DNA from: CAZYSK01 sp964649415
GTDB lineage: Bacteria; Chloroflexota; Anaerolineae; B4-G1
Length of the DNA stretch: 28,370 nt
NCBI GenBank assembly: GCA_964649415.1
Contig: CAZYSK010000078.1
Coordinates: forward strand, 1-28,370
Reading direction: 5' to 3'
A program made the position numbers and the translations under genes. Shown piece after piece: positions 1 to 9,274 of the stretch. The notes under the pieces are model-generated. The model saw nothing but the letters and a program-made list of their open reading frames with translations. It was not told the DNA's origin and searched no databases. The number at the start of each line of letters is the position of its first letter. The stretch's first letter is position 1.

Positions 1-57
1 GCAGACCCACAGATTTGCCCCCCGGAGCTTTCGACCCGCTGCGAAAGCCCGCGAATA

Positions 58-75
58 CGCAGATTTGCATCTGCG
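58..75. repeat. Perfect inverted repeat overlapping the -35 of the giant gene
   Basis: CGCAGAT and ATCTGCG form perfect 7-bp arms around the loop TTGC. The loop and the first two bases of the right arm are the -35 hexamer of the promoter for the next gene. It could be an operator, or a member of the short palindromic repeats scattered elsewhere in this window. The sequence alone does not decide. Confidence 0.55.
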
Positions 76-93
76 ATAGAAGCGGTGTATACT
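65..93 (+). promoter_or_regulatory. Sigma-70-type promoter for the giant exported protein
   Basis: TTGCAT (65-70) and TATACT (88-93) are separated by exactly 17 bp, a good housekeeping-sigma layout. Transcription would begin near 100, leaving a leader of about 45 nt before the ATG at 146. The -35 lies in the palindrome at 58-75, so a regulator could act there. Confidence 0.6.
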
Positions 94-145
94 GTCAAAT
101 TGTGGAATGGGTTCTATCGCACATTTACCTCCTGGGGGTGACACA

Positions 146-3100
146 ATGGAAACCGGCAATTCCTCTGACTCCCGCAATTCGCGGAGTGACCTCGTGAATC
201 GTTGTTGTTTACTCTGGATGCATAATCCATATCCGCTCCTGGCTGTTGTGTTGTTGATGCTGGCGCTTGCGGTTTCACCGGCACCGAGTGCCTGCGCTGG
301 GCCAGCCGCCAGCCACTCCCCGGCAATGCACCACGTCGAGGGCGAGGTACTGGCTCTGGGCGAAAACAGCCTGGCAGACGGTGAGCCGGTGGACGACGTG
401 ATCTTGCTCCGGCGCTCGGCTGTTCCTCGGACGACCGCGGATCGCGCAGAGTCCCCCGTGCGAGTCCTGGAGAGCACAGAACAGGCGCAGTCCACCAGTA
501 CGCCCATCAACCTGTCGAACGACCCCGGCGAATCGATCTCGCCTGCCATGGCCGCCGACGGGGCCGGCAACGTCTACCTGGTGTGGGTCAACCAGGAGGG
601 CCCTTCCGTACAACTGATGCTCACCCAGTGGGATGGGGTGGGGTGGAGTACGCCGGAGGCGCTGCCGTTCGACGGTTGGCCCGGCTCCCCGGACATCGCG
701 GTCAGCGACGAGGGCGTGGTACACCTGGTCTGGACCGCCTGGGTAGATGACCCTTTTCATGACGGCCCGAGAGTGTTCTACAGCAGCGGCGGACCCGGCG
801 GCTGGAGCACGCCGATCGAACTCAGCAGCGGCTTCACGCCTCCGCCCGGCGTAAGCGTGGTGTGGTTGTACGACGCCGTGTCTCCGGCTATCGCTGTCGA
901 CCACGGGGGAGTGGCCCACGTAGCTTGGGAGTTCCGGGGCCAGGAGGGAGAGGATCCGGTCTGGAGCGAACGGGTCTACTACGGCCAGGTCGGCCAGCCG
1001 GCAGCGGCCATCAGCGCCAGAGGGAGCGATCTCGGCCCGCCGGCCATCACCGTGGATAGTGCCGACGACGTCCACGTGGTGTGGGGCATGACCGACGATG
1101 ATCTGGTGACCTGGCTTCAGCACTGGCAGACCGGGGGTGTGGCCTCCAACGTGACGAACGCGAATCATCCCCCGATGAGCCGCTACTTTGTCGGGGTGGA
1201 CGACGCGGGCCAGGTGCACATCGTTTGGGACGACAGTTTTGGGGGTGACATGCCCGACCCTGGAATGCTGCGCCACTGCGTGGGCGATGGCTCCAGTTGC
1301 TCGGAAAGCCATTATGTTGCCTACCTGATCGGTGACATGGCCGCCACGCTGGATCCGTTGGGGCATCCCCACGCGGTGTGGTACGATTATGACGGAGTGC
1401 TGAGCGGCGGGTGGGATGAAATGGGGTGGCCGGAACCTGTCCTCGTCTCCGACTACCAGCATCCCCCTAACCACTGGGGGCCGTACTTCGCCATGGCTGC
1501 GGACATCAGCGGCACGGTGCACATGGCCTGGACGCAGGTCGATGAAGAAGGAGAAGGGGGAGGAGAGAACTGGGAGATCTATTACGCTTCCAAGGGCGAA
1601 GCGCTGCCTCTGGACGTGGAGGTGTCTGCGAATGCGCTGACGGTGAACGACGAGGGGTGGTACACAGAGAACCCACTCGTGGTCACTGTCACGCTCACCA
1701 ATGACACGGACGAAATGGTTGATGCTGCATTTGATCTGAGTCTTGCCTCGCCTGAACAGACAGCCCGCTTCTATGTGTATGATGCTGACTTCTGGGATTC
1801 CGACCGGCTTGTTTGTCCGACAGGTAGTACCGAGGGCAATGATCGTTCATTCCGCTCGTACGATGCGTCGTGCTCTGTGATTCTTGAGGGGAGTGAAACG
1901 TACTCGGCACGCTGGTGGGTGTGGGTTCAACCCTCGGTCGCGGCCACTCTAGAGGTATCGGCGACCTGGGGGGTCTACAACGATGCGGAGAGCGTCACCA
2001 TTCCCCAGGCGCAGATCCATCCCGTCGTCTTCGTGCACGGCATCCTGGGCTCCATGCCGCCGGGCCAGAAACTGTGGGCGCAGCGGCCTCCGTTCGGCGA
2101 GATTCTATGGCCAGGGGAGCCGGTGTTCGACCCGTTCTTGAAATCCTATTACCCGATGTTGGATCACCTGGAGGCGATGGGCTACGAGTGGGGTCAGACG
2201 CTCTTCGGCCTGGCCTACGACTGGCGTGATTCCAACGACGTGTCGGCGGGTTTCCTGAGAGATCGCCTGGGGAGCACGGTCATACCTCAGTCCTCCGCGC
2301 TCCCCTACGTCACTGCCGACGGCAAGACAGACCTGGTGGTGCACAGCATGGGTGGGCTGGTCAGCCGGGCATACATCCAGGGCGGTGGCTACAACGGGGA
2401 CGTGCGCAAGGTGGTCTTCGTCGCCTCGCCTCACCGGGGCTTTGCGTCCGACTACCGCACCCGGGAGGGGCTCACCTGGTCCGACTACTTTGCCAACGAG
2501 GTGCCGCTGCTCTCTGATCTAAAGCTGATGACCATGTTGATGGACGGGATACTGTGGCCGCATCTGATCGAGGAGCGATACGACCCGAGCACGGACGAAA
2601 TCGAGGAGGATTGCACCTGGGTAGTCGAGGATTATTATGGAGCGGGCCACTGGGACTGCCGAGGGGCCTACTACGCGTGGACGCACGATGACAGCAGAGG
2701 TGTTCCATCTCTCTACGAGATGCTTCCGACACAGAACATGGACATCTACCTGTTCAGCGAAGAAGGTCAGCCTTGGCCCTGCAGTGCTGGCGTGGTGCCT
2801 GAGCGCAACCACTGGCTCGAAGGCCTGAACGCGAACATCTCGAATCTGGAAGCGAGACTGGGTCTGGACAACATCTACGTCCTCTATAGCGAAGCTTACC
2901 CAAACCTGACCGACATAGGATATATCGTCAAGTGTAAACCCAGCTTCTTTGGCCATTGGCTCTATGGGAAGCCCGTCGACGAGGGGCACATCTCTGGTGA
3001 TGACCTGATCCCGGTCAACAGCACGTCGCTAATCCAGAGTGGATTGCTGCCTGCATTGCCAACAGCGCACGAATTTGTCATAGCGGATACCTATGGGCAC

Positions 3101-6100
3101 AAAGGAATCGTCTATGCCCCCGACGCGCAGTCAAAGATAACCGAGTTCCTGGCCGACGGGGCGTTGCCCGGCACGGCCGAGTACGTGGCCCCCTTCGCGG
3201 TGAACAACCTGATGCGCATCATCGCCATCATCGTCGGTTCCCCCGTGGAGATCATGGTGACGGACCCGGCGGGGCAGCGCGTGGGCTACGACCCGGCCAC
3301 CGAGGAGATGGTGGCCGAGATCCCGGACGCCTATTACACCGGGCAGGGGGACGTGCAGTTCATGCTGCTATACAACACGCTGCCGGGCGAGTACCAGATC
3401 ACCGCCACGGGGACGGACGCGGGCGAATACGAACTGGAGACCTACGTCGTGGAGGAGAGCGGTGTCCGCCTGCTCGATATCTTCACCGGCACCGTCACGG
3501 CCGGGCAGGTGGCGAACCACACGGCAGCCTACACCACGACCAGCACGACGCTCTTCTTCGACGACGTCGAATCCGGCCCCGGGAACTGGGCCGCCGAGGG
3601 GGGCTGGTCGCCGGGCACCGAAACCGCCCACAGCCCGGTCACCGCCTGGGGCAGCGGCGCGGTCACGCCGAGCCAGCCGCTTACCCTCACCCTGTTGCCG
3701 CCACTGGACCTCTCCACGGCGCGTATGGCGAGTCTCACCTTCTGGCACACCTTCAGCCTCTTGAGCGGGGGGCGGGCGCAGGTGGAACTCTCCACCGATG
3801 GCGGGGCGACCTGGCAGACCGTGGCTACGCAACAGGGCGGCGAGCACGGCTGGACGCCGGCCACGCTGAGCCTGACGCGCTTCGCCGGGCCGGAGCAGGA
3901 ACCGCTGCGCTTGCGCTTCCGGCTGCTGCCGGGCGGGCCGGACGACTGCTGGTGGGTTGACGACGTGCTGGTGGAGGCACCGGAGCCCCCGTCCCTTTTC
4001 GATCTGCCCTTCGAGGACGACGTGGAGGGCTGGCGCAAGTGGGAGGGGACGGGCGACTGGGCGGTGGTGACCGACATGCCGCACGACGGAGAGCAGAGTT
4101 GGGAAGCCAGCCAGGATGGCAGCGCGCTGACGCTGGCCGGACGGCTTGATCTGCAGGAGGCCAGCGCGCCGCGGCTCTCCTTCTGGCATCTTCTCGACGG
4201 GGACGGGGCCACAGGTGTCGTTGAGGTCTCGCCGGATGGGACGACGTGGCTGGCGCTCACGACGGTCAGCGCGACGGAGGGGGACTGGTGGCCGGTGGAG
4301 GTCGACCTGAGCGAGTATGCCGGGCAGATGATCCATCTGCGTTTCCGGCTGAGCGTGCCTGATGGCGGGAACTGGCATCTCGACGACCTGGCCGCGTGGG
4401 AAGCCATCCCGCCGGTGGTGCACAGCCTGCCCTTCGACGACGACATGGAGGAGCCTGAGGCCAACTGGCGGGTGGCCAACGGTTGGGAACCGGTCACGGC
4501 GACGGCTCACAGCGGTGCAACCGCCTGGCGGGGGTACACGGGTGAATCGGCCCTGATCCTGGTGGACCAACTGGATTTGACGGACGCGGTTTCCCCGACG
4601 CTGACCTTCTGGCAGCGCTTCGATCTGCCGGAGGGGAGCGTGGGGCGGGTGCAGGTCACCACGGACGACGCACTGACCTGGCTCCCCGTGCTGGCTATCA
4701 CAGAGCCTGTTTCCGACTGGACCCAGGTCGAGCTAGACCTGAGCAGCTACGCCGGGCAACGGGTGGGGCTGGCGTTTGTCCTGGAAGAGGTGACGGGCGA
4801 GGGAGCAGGCAGTGCGCGGCTGGAGCCGGCCGTGCCTGATGAGGGAGCGGGCAAAGCGCAGCCAGGGCCAGTCTTGCCCGGCGTGGCGGCGTTGCCGCTT
4901 GTGACGGCCGTACTGGCAGGCGTGACCGGGATGGCCGGCCGGCAGCGATACCGGCGTTTGGGCAAGCATCTGCTGGGGATGCTGGCTGTGTTGGCGATAT
5001 TAGTGGTCGGCTGGCTTGGCTGCAACGTATGTGGACTGTGGCGCTACGTGCCGCCCCTGCGCACCTGGAAGATCAACCACCTGGATGTGGTGGAAGGTGG
5101 CAAGACTGACCTGATCGTGTCAGCCGCGCGGAACCCAAGCCGGGCATATCCTTCTCCCGATGGACGTTGGATGTCGGTGTACTGCCAGTCTGGCGAGTGG
5201 CTACTGCTGGATACGGCGAATGGTACTGAGGAAAGGATAGACAACCTTGTAGGCTGGTTAGAGGATGATCTCTTTGTGGGGGAAGACTCACGCGGCTACT
5301 TCCTGATGGCCGTGCCAGGACTGGAAAAAACGCGGTTAGGGACGTACCGTGGGGAAAACGGCATTGGAGAAATAGAACTGCTGCGCCGGGCTGACCGGCT
5401 ATATGCAGTGGAAGACGCTGCTCATCCTGGTAGCTACGTCTACATTGTTTTGGATGAGGCAGCCCAGTACGTGACCAAACCTCCCGGACTCGTTACTCTG
5501 GAGGATGAGAAAGCACTGCTGGAGGAATTGCCGCAGGCGGTGATAATATCGCGTTGGCCCTATGCATACGCGACAACGGCGCAAGCGCAGTGGGGTGCCA
5601 GGACTATCGAGCATACACGCTACTACTCCCCCGATGGCACACTCTACGCGCAGGGTGAGAATCCATCCCCTGTGGATCGTACGCCTTACTTGGAGATTCG
5701 CACGACTGAAGGAGATGAGCTGATCGCCCGCGCGCGCAAGCGTAACTACGCGCCTGTTCTGCTGGGCTGGTCAGCCGACGGCCAGGGCTTCTACTTCCAG
5801 ATGCACACCGGCGCCGTGTCAGGCGTTCTCACCCCGGAGTCGCCGGTCTACCTGTTGCGGCTGCCGGATACGCTGCCGGTGTCCACTCCCACCCTGGCAG
5901 TCGAGGGCCTCATCCCTGGCAATGCGCAACTGCTGCCGGTCTCCTACCTCGCGGCCCCCGCGGCGGACGAAGTGGCTGCCGGCTGGTACGTGGACGACGT
6001 GGTGGTGCAGGAAGCCACCGCGCCACCGCTTGCACCATTCTGTGGTGACCTGGTCCAGACAGTCAACTACGTGGACGGCGGGTACGCTGCGCCCTGTTCT

Positions 6101-7756
6101 GGAATCAGCCCTGTGTTCAGGACCCTCAAGCTCGTGGATAGCGCTTGCAACCCCATCGCTGGCGCGCGGGTCAACCTGCGAAACGAGAGCGGTGGCTACA
6201 TCACCTACAAGAGGACGGACGCGGACGGCGTCGCCGACTTCAGCGACTACGATGGCAGCGCCGTGCCCAGCTTGTTCGAGGTGGACTACCACGGGGCAAC
6301 GTACAGGACGGTGGCGGGCACCTACGCCACAGGCTCGGTCGTGCAGACGCGGGAGTACCACCTTCAGTTCATCGGCAGCGATTGCAGTCCCATCGAGAAC
6401 GCCAGGGTCAACCTCAGAAAATCGAGCGACGCCTACGTGACCTACGTCAGGACAGACGGCGAGGGTGTGGCCTCGTTCCAGGTCGTGCCGGAGGCGCAGA
6501 TGAAGCTGGAGGTGGACTACCACGGGGCCAAGTGGCTCTCTGAAGCCAACACGGCCAACCTGGACGTCGTCCTGGGAGCCGAGGGTTTCCGCCTGCTCTT
6601 GATAGACAGCACCGGTGACCCGGTGGAGAATGCACGGGTCAACCTGCGCAAAGCGAACGACAGCTACGTGACGTATACCAGAACCGGCGCTGATGGCCTG
6701 GCCTCGTTCGACGTCGTGCCGGGGGGAGAGCTAAAGCTGGAGGTGGATTACCACGGCGCGACGTACTCGACACCTGCGTCCACGTCACACGCGCAGGAAA
6801 CCGTGCAGACGTTGGCCTTCAGTCTGCGCTTGATCGACAGCACGGGACAGCCCATCGAAAACGCCCGCGTCAACCTGCGCAAGGCGAACGGCAGCTACGT
6901 CACCTACGCCCGGACCGGGAGCGACGGCGTCGCCAGTTTCGAGGTGGTGCCGGAGGCGCAGATGAAGCTGGAGGTGGACCACCACGGGGCTACCTACGCC
7001 ACGCCGGTGACCGAGGTGAGTGCAGACACGCAACTGGAGGTGCAGACACTGGCCTTCAGTCTGCGCTTGATCGACAGTGCGGGGCAGCCCATCGAAAACG
7101 CCCGCGTCAATCTGCGCAAGGCGAACGGCAGCTACGTCACCTACGCCCGGACCGGGAGCGATGGCGTCGCCAGTTTCGAGGTGGTGCCGGAGGCGCAGAT
7201 GAAGCTGGAGGTGGACTACCACGGGGCTACCTACGCCACGCCGGTGACCGAGGTGGGCGCGGACACGCAACTGGAGGTGCAGACGCTGGCCTTCAGCCTG
7301 CGCTTGACCGATAGCGCGGGGCAGCCCATCGAGGACGCCCGCGTCAACCTGCGCAAGGCGAACGACAGCTACGTCACCTATGCCCGGACCGGGAGCGACG
7401 GCGTCGCCAGTTTCGAGGTGGTGCCGGAGGCGCAGATGAAGCTGGAGGTGGACTACCACGGGGCCACCTACGCCACGCCGGTGACCGAGGTGAGCGCGGA
7501 CACGCAACTGGAGATGCAGACGGTGGCCTTGACTGTACACCTCACCGTGCAGGGCAACGACCTGGCCGATCAGCGTGTGGGTTTGCTGAAGTCCGACGAG
7601 GCCTACGTGACGTATACCAGGACAGGCAGCGACGGGAGAGCTTCGTTTGAGGTCTTGCCGGAGGCCGAGCACAAGCTGCGTTCCACCTATGAAGGTGAGA
7701 CGTGGGTTTCAGATGGCATCGTCGGGCCGGCAGAAGTCGAGCACGATTTCAGTTGA
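146..7756 (+). CDS. Giant exported multidomain protein: BNR-like propeller, PGAP1/LCAT-like hydrolase, jelly-roll domains, C-terminal repeats
   Basis: This 2536-aa protein is probably exported. I chose ATG 146 because GGGGGTGA lies just upstream; an in-frame ATG at 107 lacks such a site. A hydrophobic signal-like segment covers residues ~31-43 with small residues after it. Residues ~120-490 hold seven blades of the form PAIAVDxxGxVHVVW, a BNR/sialidase-type propeller. Residues ~626-1010 are an alpha/beta hydrolase of the PGAP1/LCAT lipase-acyltransferase group: VFVHGILGS for the oxyanion loop, VHSMGG with nucleophile Ser734, GDDLIP as acid and GHKGIV as the His motif. Three jelly-roll (MAM-like) domains follow (nt ~3551-3993, 4006-4416, 4429-6024), the third interrupted by a segment with two hydrophobic stretches (residues ~1576-1597 and 1607-1631) and SPDG-type propeller motifs. 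Seven repeats (6125-7753) end the protein. The likely job is surface ester or lipid hydrolysis with binding modules; the substrate is unknown. Confidence 0.85.
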   Translation: METGNSSDSRNSRSDLVNRCCLLWMHNPYPLLAVVLLMLALAVSPAPSACAGPAASHSPAMHHVEGEVLALGENSLADGEPVDDVILLRRSAVPRTTADRAESPVRVLESTEQAQSTSTPINLSNDPGESISPAMAADGAGNVYLVWVNQEGPSVQLMLTQWDGVGWSTPEALPFDGWPGSPDIAVSDEGVVHLVWTAWVDDPFHDGPRVFYSSGGPGGWSTPIELSSGFTPPPGVSVVWLYDAVSPAIAVDHGGVAHVAWEFRGQEGEDPVWSERVYYGQVGQPAAAISARGSDLGPPAITVDSADDVHVVWGMTDDDLVTWLQHWQTGGVASNVTNANHPPMSRYFVGVDDAGQVHIVWDDSFGGDMPDPGMLRHCVGDGSSCSESHYVAYLIGDMAATLDPLGHPHAVWYDYDGVLSGGWDEMGWPEPVLVSDYQHPPNHWGPYFAMAADISGTVHMAWTQVDEEGEGGGENWEIYYASKGEALPLDVEVSANALTVNDEGWYTENPLVVTVTLTNDTDEMVDAAFDLSLASPEQTARFYVYDADFWDSDRLVCPTGSTEGNDRSFRSYDASCSVILEGSETYSARWWVWVQPSVAATLEVSATWGVYNDAESVTIPQAQIHPVVFVHGILGSMPPGQKLWAQRPPFGEILWPGEPVFDPFLKSYYPMLDHLEAMGYEWGQTLFGLAYDWRDSNDVSAGFLRDRLGSTVIPQSSALPYVTADGKTDLVVHSMGGLVSRAYIQGGGYNGDVRKVVFVASPHRGFASDYRTREGLTWSDYFANEVPLLSDLKLMTMLMDGILWPHLIEERYDPSTDEIEEDCTWVVEDYYGAGHWDCRGAYYAWTHDDSRGVPSLYEMLPTQNMDIYLFSEEGQPWPCSAGVVPERNHWLEGLNANISNLEARLGLDNIYVLYSEAYPNLTDIGYIVKCKPSFFGHWLYGKPVDEGHISGDDLIPVNSTSLIQSGLLPALPTAHEFVIADTYGHKGIVYAPDAQSKITEFLADGALPGTAEYVAPFAVNNLMRIIAIIVGSPVEIMVTDPAGQRVGYDPATEEMVAEIPDAYYTGQGDVQFMLLYNTLPGEYQITATGTDAGEYELETYVVEESGVRLLDIFTGTVTAGQVANHTAAYTTTSTTLFFDDVESGPGNWAAEGGWSPGTETAHSPVTAWGSGAVTPSQPLTLTLLPPLDLSTARMASLTFWHTFSLLSGGRAQVELSTDGGATWQTVATQQGGEHGWTPATLSLTRFAGPEQEPLRLRFRLLPGGPDDCWWVDDVLVEAPEPPSLFDLPFEDDVEGWRKWEGTGDWAVVTDMPHDGEQSWEASQDGSALTLAGRLDLQEASAPRLSFWHLLDGDGATGVVEVSPDGTTWLALTTVSATEGDWWPVEVDLSEYAGQMIHLRFRLSVPDGGNWHLDDLAAWEAIPPVVHSLPFDDDMEEPEANWRVANGWEPVTATAHSGATAWRGYTGESALILVDQLDLTDAVSPTLTFWQRFDLPEGSVGRVQVTTDDALTWLPVLAITEPVSDWTQVELDLSSYAGQRVGLAFVLEEVTGEGAGSARLEPAVPDEGAGKAQPGPVLPGVAALPLVTAVLAGVTGMAGRQRYRRLGKHLLGMLAVLAILVVGWLGCNVCGLWRYVPPLRTWKINHLDVVEGGKTDLIVSAARNPSRAYPSPDGRWMSVYCQSGEWLLLDTANGTEERIDNLVGWLEDDLFVGEDSRGYFLMAVPGLEKTRLGTYRGENGIGEIELLRRADRLYAVEDAAHPGSYVYIVLDEAAQYVTKPPGLVTLEDEKALLEELPQAVIISRWPYAYATTAQAQWGARTIEHTRYYSPDGTLYAQGENPSPVDRTPYLEIRTTEGDELIARARKRNYAPVLLGWSADGQGFYFQMHTGAVSGVLTPESPVYLLRLPDTLPVSTPTLAVEGLIPGNAQLLPVSYLAAPAADEVAAGWYVDDVVVQEATAPPLAPFCGDLVQTVNYVDGGYAAPCSGISPVFRTLKLVDSACNPIAGARVNLRNESGGYITYKRTDADGVADFSDYDGSAVPSLFEVDYHGATYRTVAGTYATGSVVQTREYHLQFIGSDCSPIENARVNLRKSSDAYVTYVRTDGEGVASFQVVPEAQMKLEVDYHGAKWLSEANTANLDVVLGAEGFRLLLIDSTGDPVENARVNLRKANDSYVTYTRTGADGLASFDVVPGGELKLEVDYHGATYSTPASTSHAQETVQTLAFSLRLIDSTGQPIENARVNLRKANGSYVTYARTGSDGVASFEVVPEAQMKLEVDHHGATYATPVTEVSADTQLEVQTLAFSLRLIDSAGQPIENARVNLRKANGSYVTYARTGSDGVASFEVVPEAQMKLEVDYHGATYATPVTEVGADTQLEVQTLAFSLRLTDSAGQPIEDARVNLRKANDSYVTYARTGSDGVASFEVVPEAQMKLEVDYHGATYATPVTEVSADTQLEMQTVALTVHLTVQGNDLADQRVGLLKSDEAYVTYTRTGSDGRASFEVLPEAEHKLRSTYEGETWVSDGIVGPAEVEHDFS
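6125..7753 (+). repeat. Seven tandem ~78-aa repeats at the C-terminus of the giant protein
   Basis: Units start at 6125, 6362, 6593, 6824, 7061, 7298 and 7535. Lengths are 237, 231, 231, 237, 237, 237 and 219 bp. The consensus is LRLIDSxGQPIENARVNLRK, then SYVTYxRTGSDGVASFEVVP and LEVDYHGATY. They look like carboxypeptidase-regulatory/Ig-like beta-sandwich repeats. Units 4-6 are nearly identical in DNA, which implies recent duplication or gene conversion, while units 1, 2 and 7 have diverged. Confidence 0.9.
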
Positions 7757-7782
7757 GGAGAAGAATACCCTTCGAGGTGAAT

Positions 7783-9156
7783 ATGCAAGCTCTAGAATAC
7801 GCACAATCCAACCAAGACCGTTTCCTGGCGGAACTGATCGAGTTCCTCCGCATCCCCAGCGTCAGCACGCAGGCGGCGCACAAGCCCGACATCGAGCGCG
7901 CGGCGGCGTGGCTGCGCGACAAGCTCCTGGACGCTGGCTTCCCGAGGGCGGACGTCGTGCCCACCGGGGGCCATCCCATCGTCTACGCCGAGTGGCTGGC
8001 CGCCGGGCCTGACGCCCCCACCATCCTGGTCTACGGGCACTACGACGTCCAGCCGCCCGACCCGCTCGAACTCTGGAATTCGCCGCCCTTTGAACCCACC
8101 ATCGTGGGCGACGATCTCTTCGCCCGGGGCGCGGCGGATGACAAGGGGCAGTTGTACGTGCACGTGAAGGCGGCGCAGGCCTTCAAGGAGACCGCCGGCG
8201 CGCTGCCGATCAACGTCAAGTGCATGTTCGAGGGGGAGGAGGAATCCGGCAGCCCCAGCCTGGAGCCCTTCATCCGCGATCACGCCGAGCTGTTGGCCGC
8301 CGACGTGGTCGTCATCTCCGACACTCACATCCTGGGCAAGGACACTCCCTCCATCGTCTACGGGCTGCGCGGGATTACCTATGCCGAGATCGAGGTGACC
8401 GGTCCCGACCACGACCTGCACTCCGGTACCTACGGTGGCGCGGTCCAGAACCCCATCAACGCCCTGTGCCACCTGATCGCGAAGCTGCAGGACCCCGACG
8501 GCCACGTCAACATACCCGGTTTCTACGACCGGGTGCGCGATCTGGGGCCCGACGAGCGCGCCGAGCTGGCCCGCGCCCCCTTCGACCGCGAGGCCTGGCT
8601 CCAGGAGGCGGGCGTGAAGACAGACTGGGGGGAGGCGGCGTATACCATCCCCGAGCGGACCGCCGTCTGCCCCACGCTTGACGTCAACGGCATGTGGGGG
8701 GGCTACATCGAGCCGGGGGCCAAGACGGTCCTGCCCAGCAAGGCCTACGCCAAGGTCTCGATGCGCCTCGTGCCGGACCAGCAACCGGCAGAGATCTACC
8801 AGCTCCTGCGCGACTACCTGGCCCAGATCGCCCCGCCGGCGGTCGAGGTCCAGGTGCGCGACCTCCACGGTGGTGACCCGGCCGTCGTCCGCCGCGACAG
8901 CTCGGCTATGCTGGCGGCGTGCCGGGCCTACGCGGAGACCTTCGGCAAGGAGCCGGTGTTCGTTCGCGGCGGCGGGTCGATCCCCGTCGTGGCCGCTTAC
9001 CAGGAGGCGCTGGGGATTGAGACCATCCTGATGGGCTTTGGCCTGCCCGACGACCGGCTCCACTCCCCCAACGAGAAGTTTCACCTGCCCAACTTCTACA
9101 GGGGGATCGAGACCGTCATCCGCTTTATGCAGTTCCTGGGCGCGCGCACTTCCTAG
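7783..9156 (+). CDS. M20 family metallodipeptidase
   Basis: This 457-aa cytosolic zinc peptidase resembles carnosine dipeptidase-type (CNDP/PepV-like) M20 enzymes and is expected to cleave dipeptides or short peptides. The start is ATG 7783, with GAGGTGA at 7774-7780. Visible metal-site motifs are YGHYDVQP (His86), GAADDKG (Asp119/Asp120), EGEEESGS (Glu153 as general base, Glu154 as ligand), ISDTH (Asp180) and LHSPNEK (His427). The lid-domain motif LHSGTYGG, which contributes a substrate-binding His, is also present. Length and motif order are normal for the family. It lies 26 bp after the giant gene on the same strand, so the two are probably cotranscribed, but they need not share a pathway. 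Confidence 0.93.
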   Translation: MQALEYAQSNQDRFLAELIEFLRIPSVSTQAAHKPDIERAAAWLRDKLLDAGFPRADVVPTGGHPIVYAEWLAAGPDAPTILVYGHYDVQPPDPLELWNSPPFEPTIVGDDLFARGAADDKGQLYVHVKAAQAFKETAGALPINVKCMFEGEEESGSPSLEPFIRDHAELLAADVVVISDTHILGKDTPSIVYGLRGITYAEIEVTGPDHDLHSGTYGGAVQNPINALCHLIAKLQDPDGHVNIPGFYDRVRDLGPDERAELARAPFDREAWLQEAGVKTDWGEAAYTIPERTAVCPTLDVNGMWGGYIEPGAKTVLPSKAYAKVSMRLVPDQQPAEIYQLLRDYLAQIAPPAVEVQVRDLHGGDPAVVRRDSSAMLAACRAYAETFGKEPVFVRGGGSIPVVAAYQEALGIETILMGFGLPDDRLHSPNEKFHLPNFYRGIETVIRFMQFLGARTS

Positions 9157-9175
9157 GCGCTCGCCCGGCGAAGCA

Positions 9176-9251
9176 GGACGCCCCGGTTCACCGGAGGTTT
9201 CTGGCGCGAGGCCGCCAGGCCGTCAGCCTGCCCCCGCTGAAGCGGGGCGTC
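9176..9251. other. Inverted repeats between convergent genes
   Basis: This 118-bp gap between convergent genes holds CCCCGC-TGAA-GCGGGG (9232-9247), a perfect 6-bp hairpin. It also holds a longer-range pair, GGACGCCCC (9176-9184) with GGGGCGTCC (9243-9251). No T-run follows on either strand, so it is not a canonical intrinsic terminator. It may still limit read-through, or be another dispersed palindrome. Confidence 0.4.
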
Positions 9252-9274
9252 CGTGGTGCCTGAAGCGCGTGCGC

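Noticed and set aside
15..197. Small plus-strand frame before the giant gene
   Set aside because: It overlaps the promoter and the start of the giant gene, has no ribosome site and no recognisable content.
280..300. Lipoprotein signal (SAC) in the giant protein
   Set aside because: The residue three before the Cys is not Leu-like, and Pro lies close by; an ordinary signal peptide fits better.
275..1522. 415-codon antisense frame opposite the propeller region
   Set aside because: Composition is His/Arg/Val/Gly-rich, as expected for the mirror of a GC-rich gene; no motif or start signal.
6125..7753. Tandem satellite or CRISPR-like array
   Set aside because: Each unit is a multiple of three and encodes a conserved protein domain.
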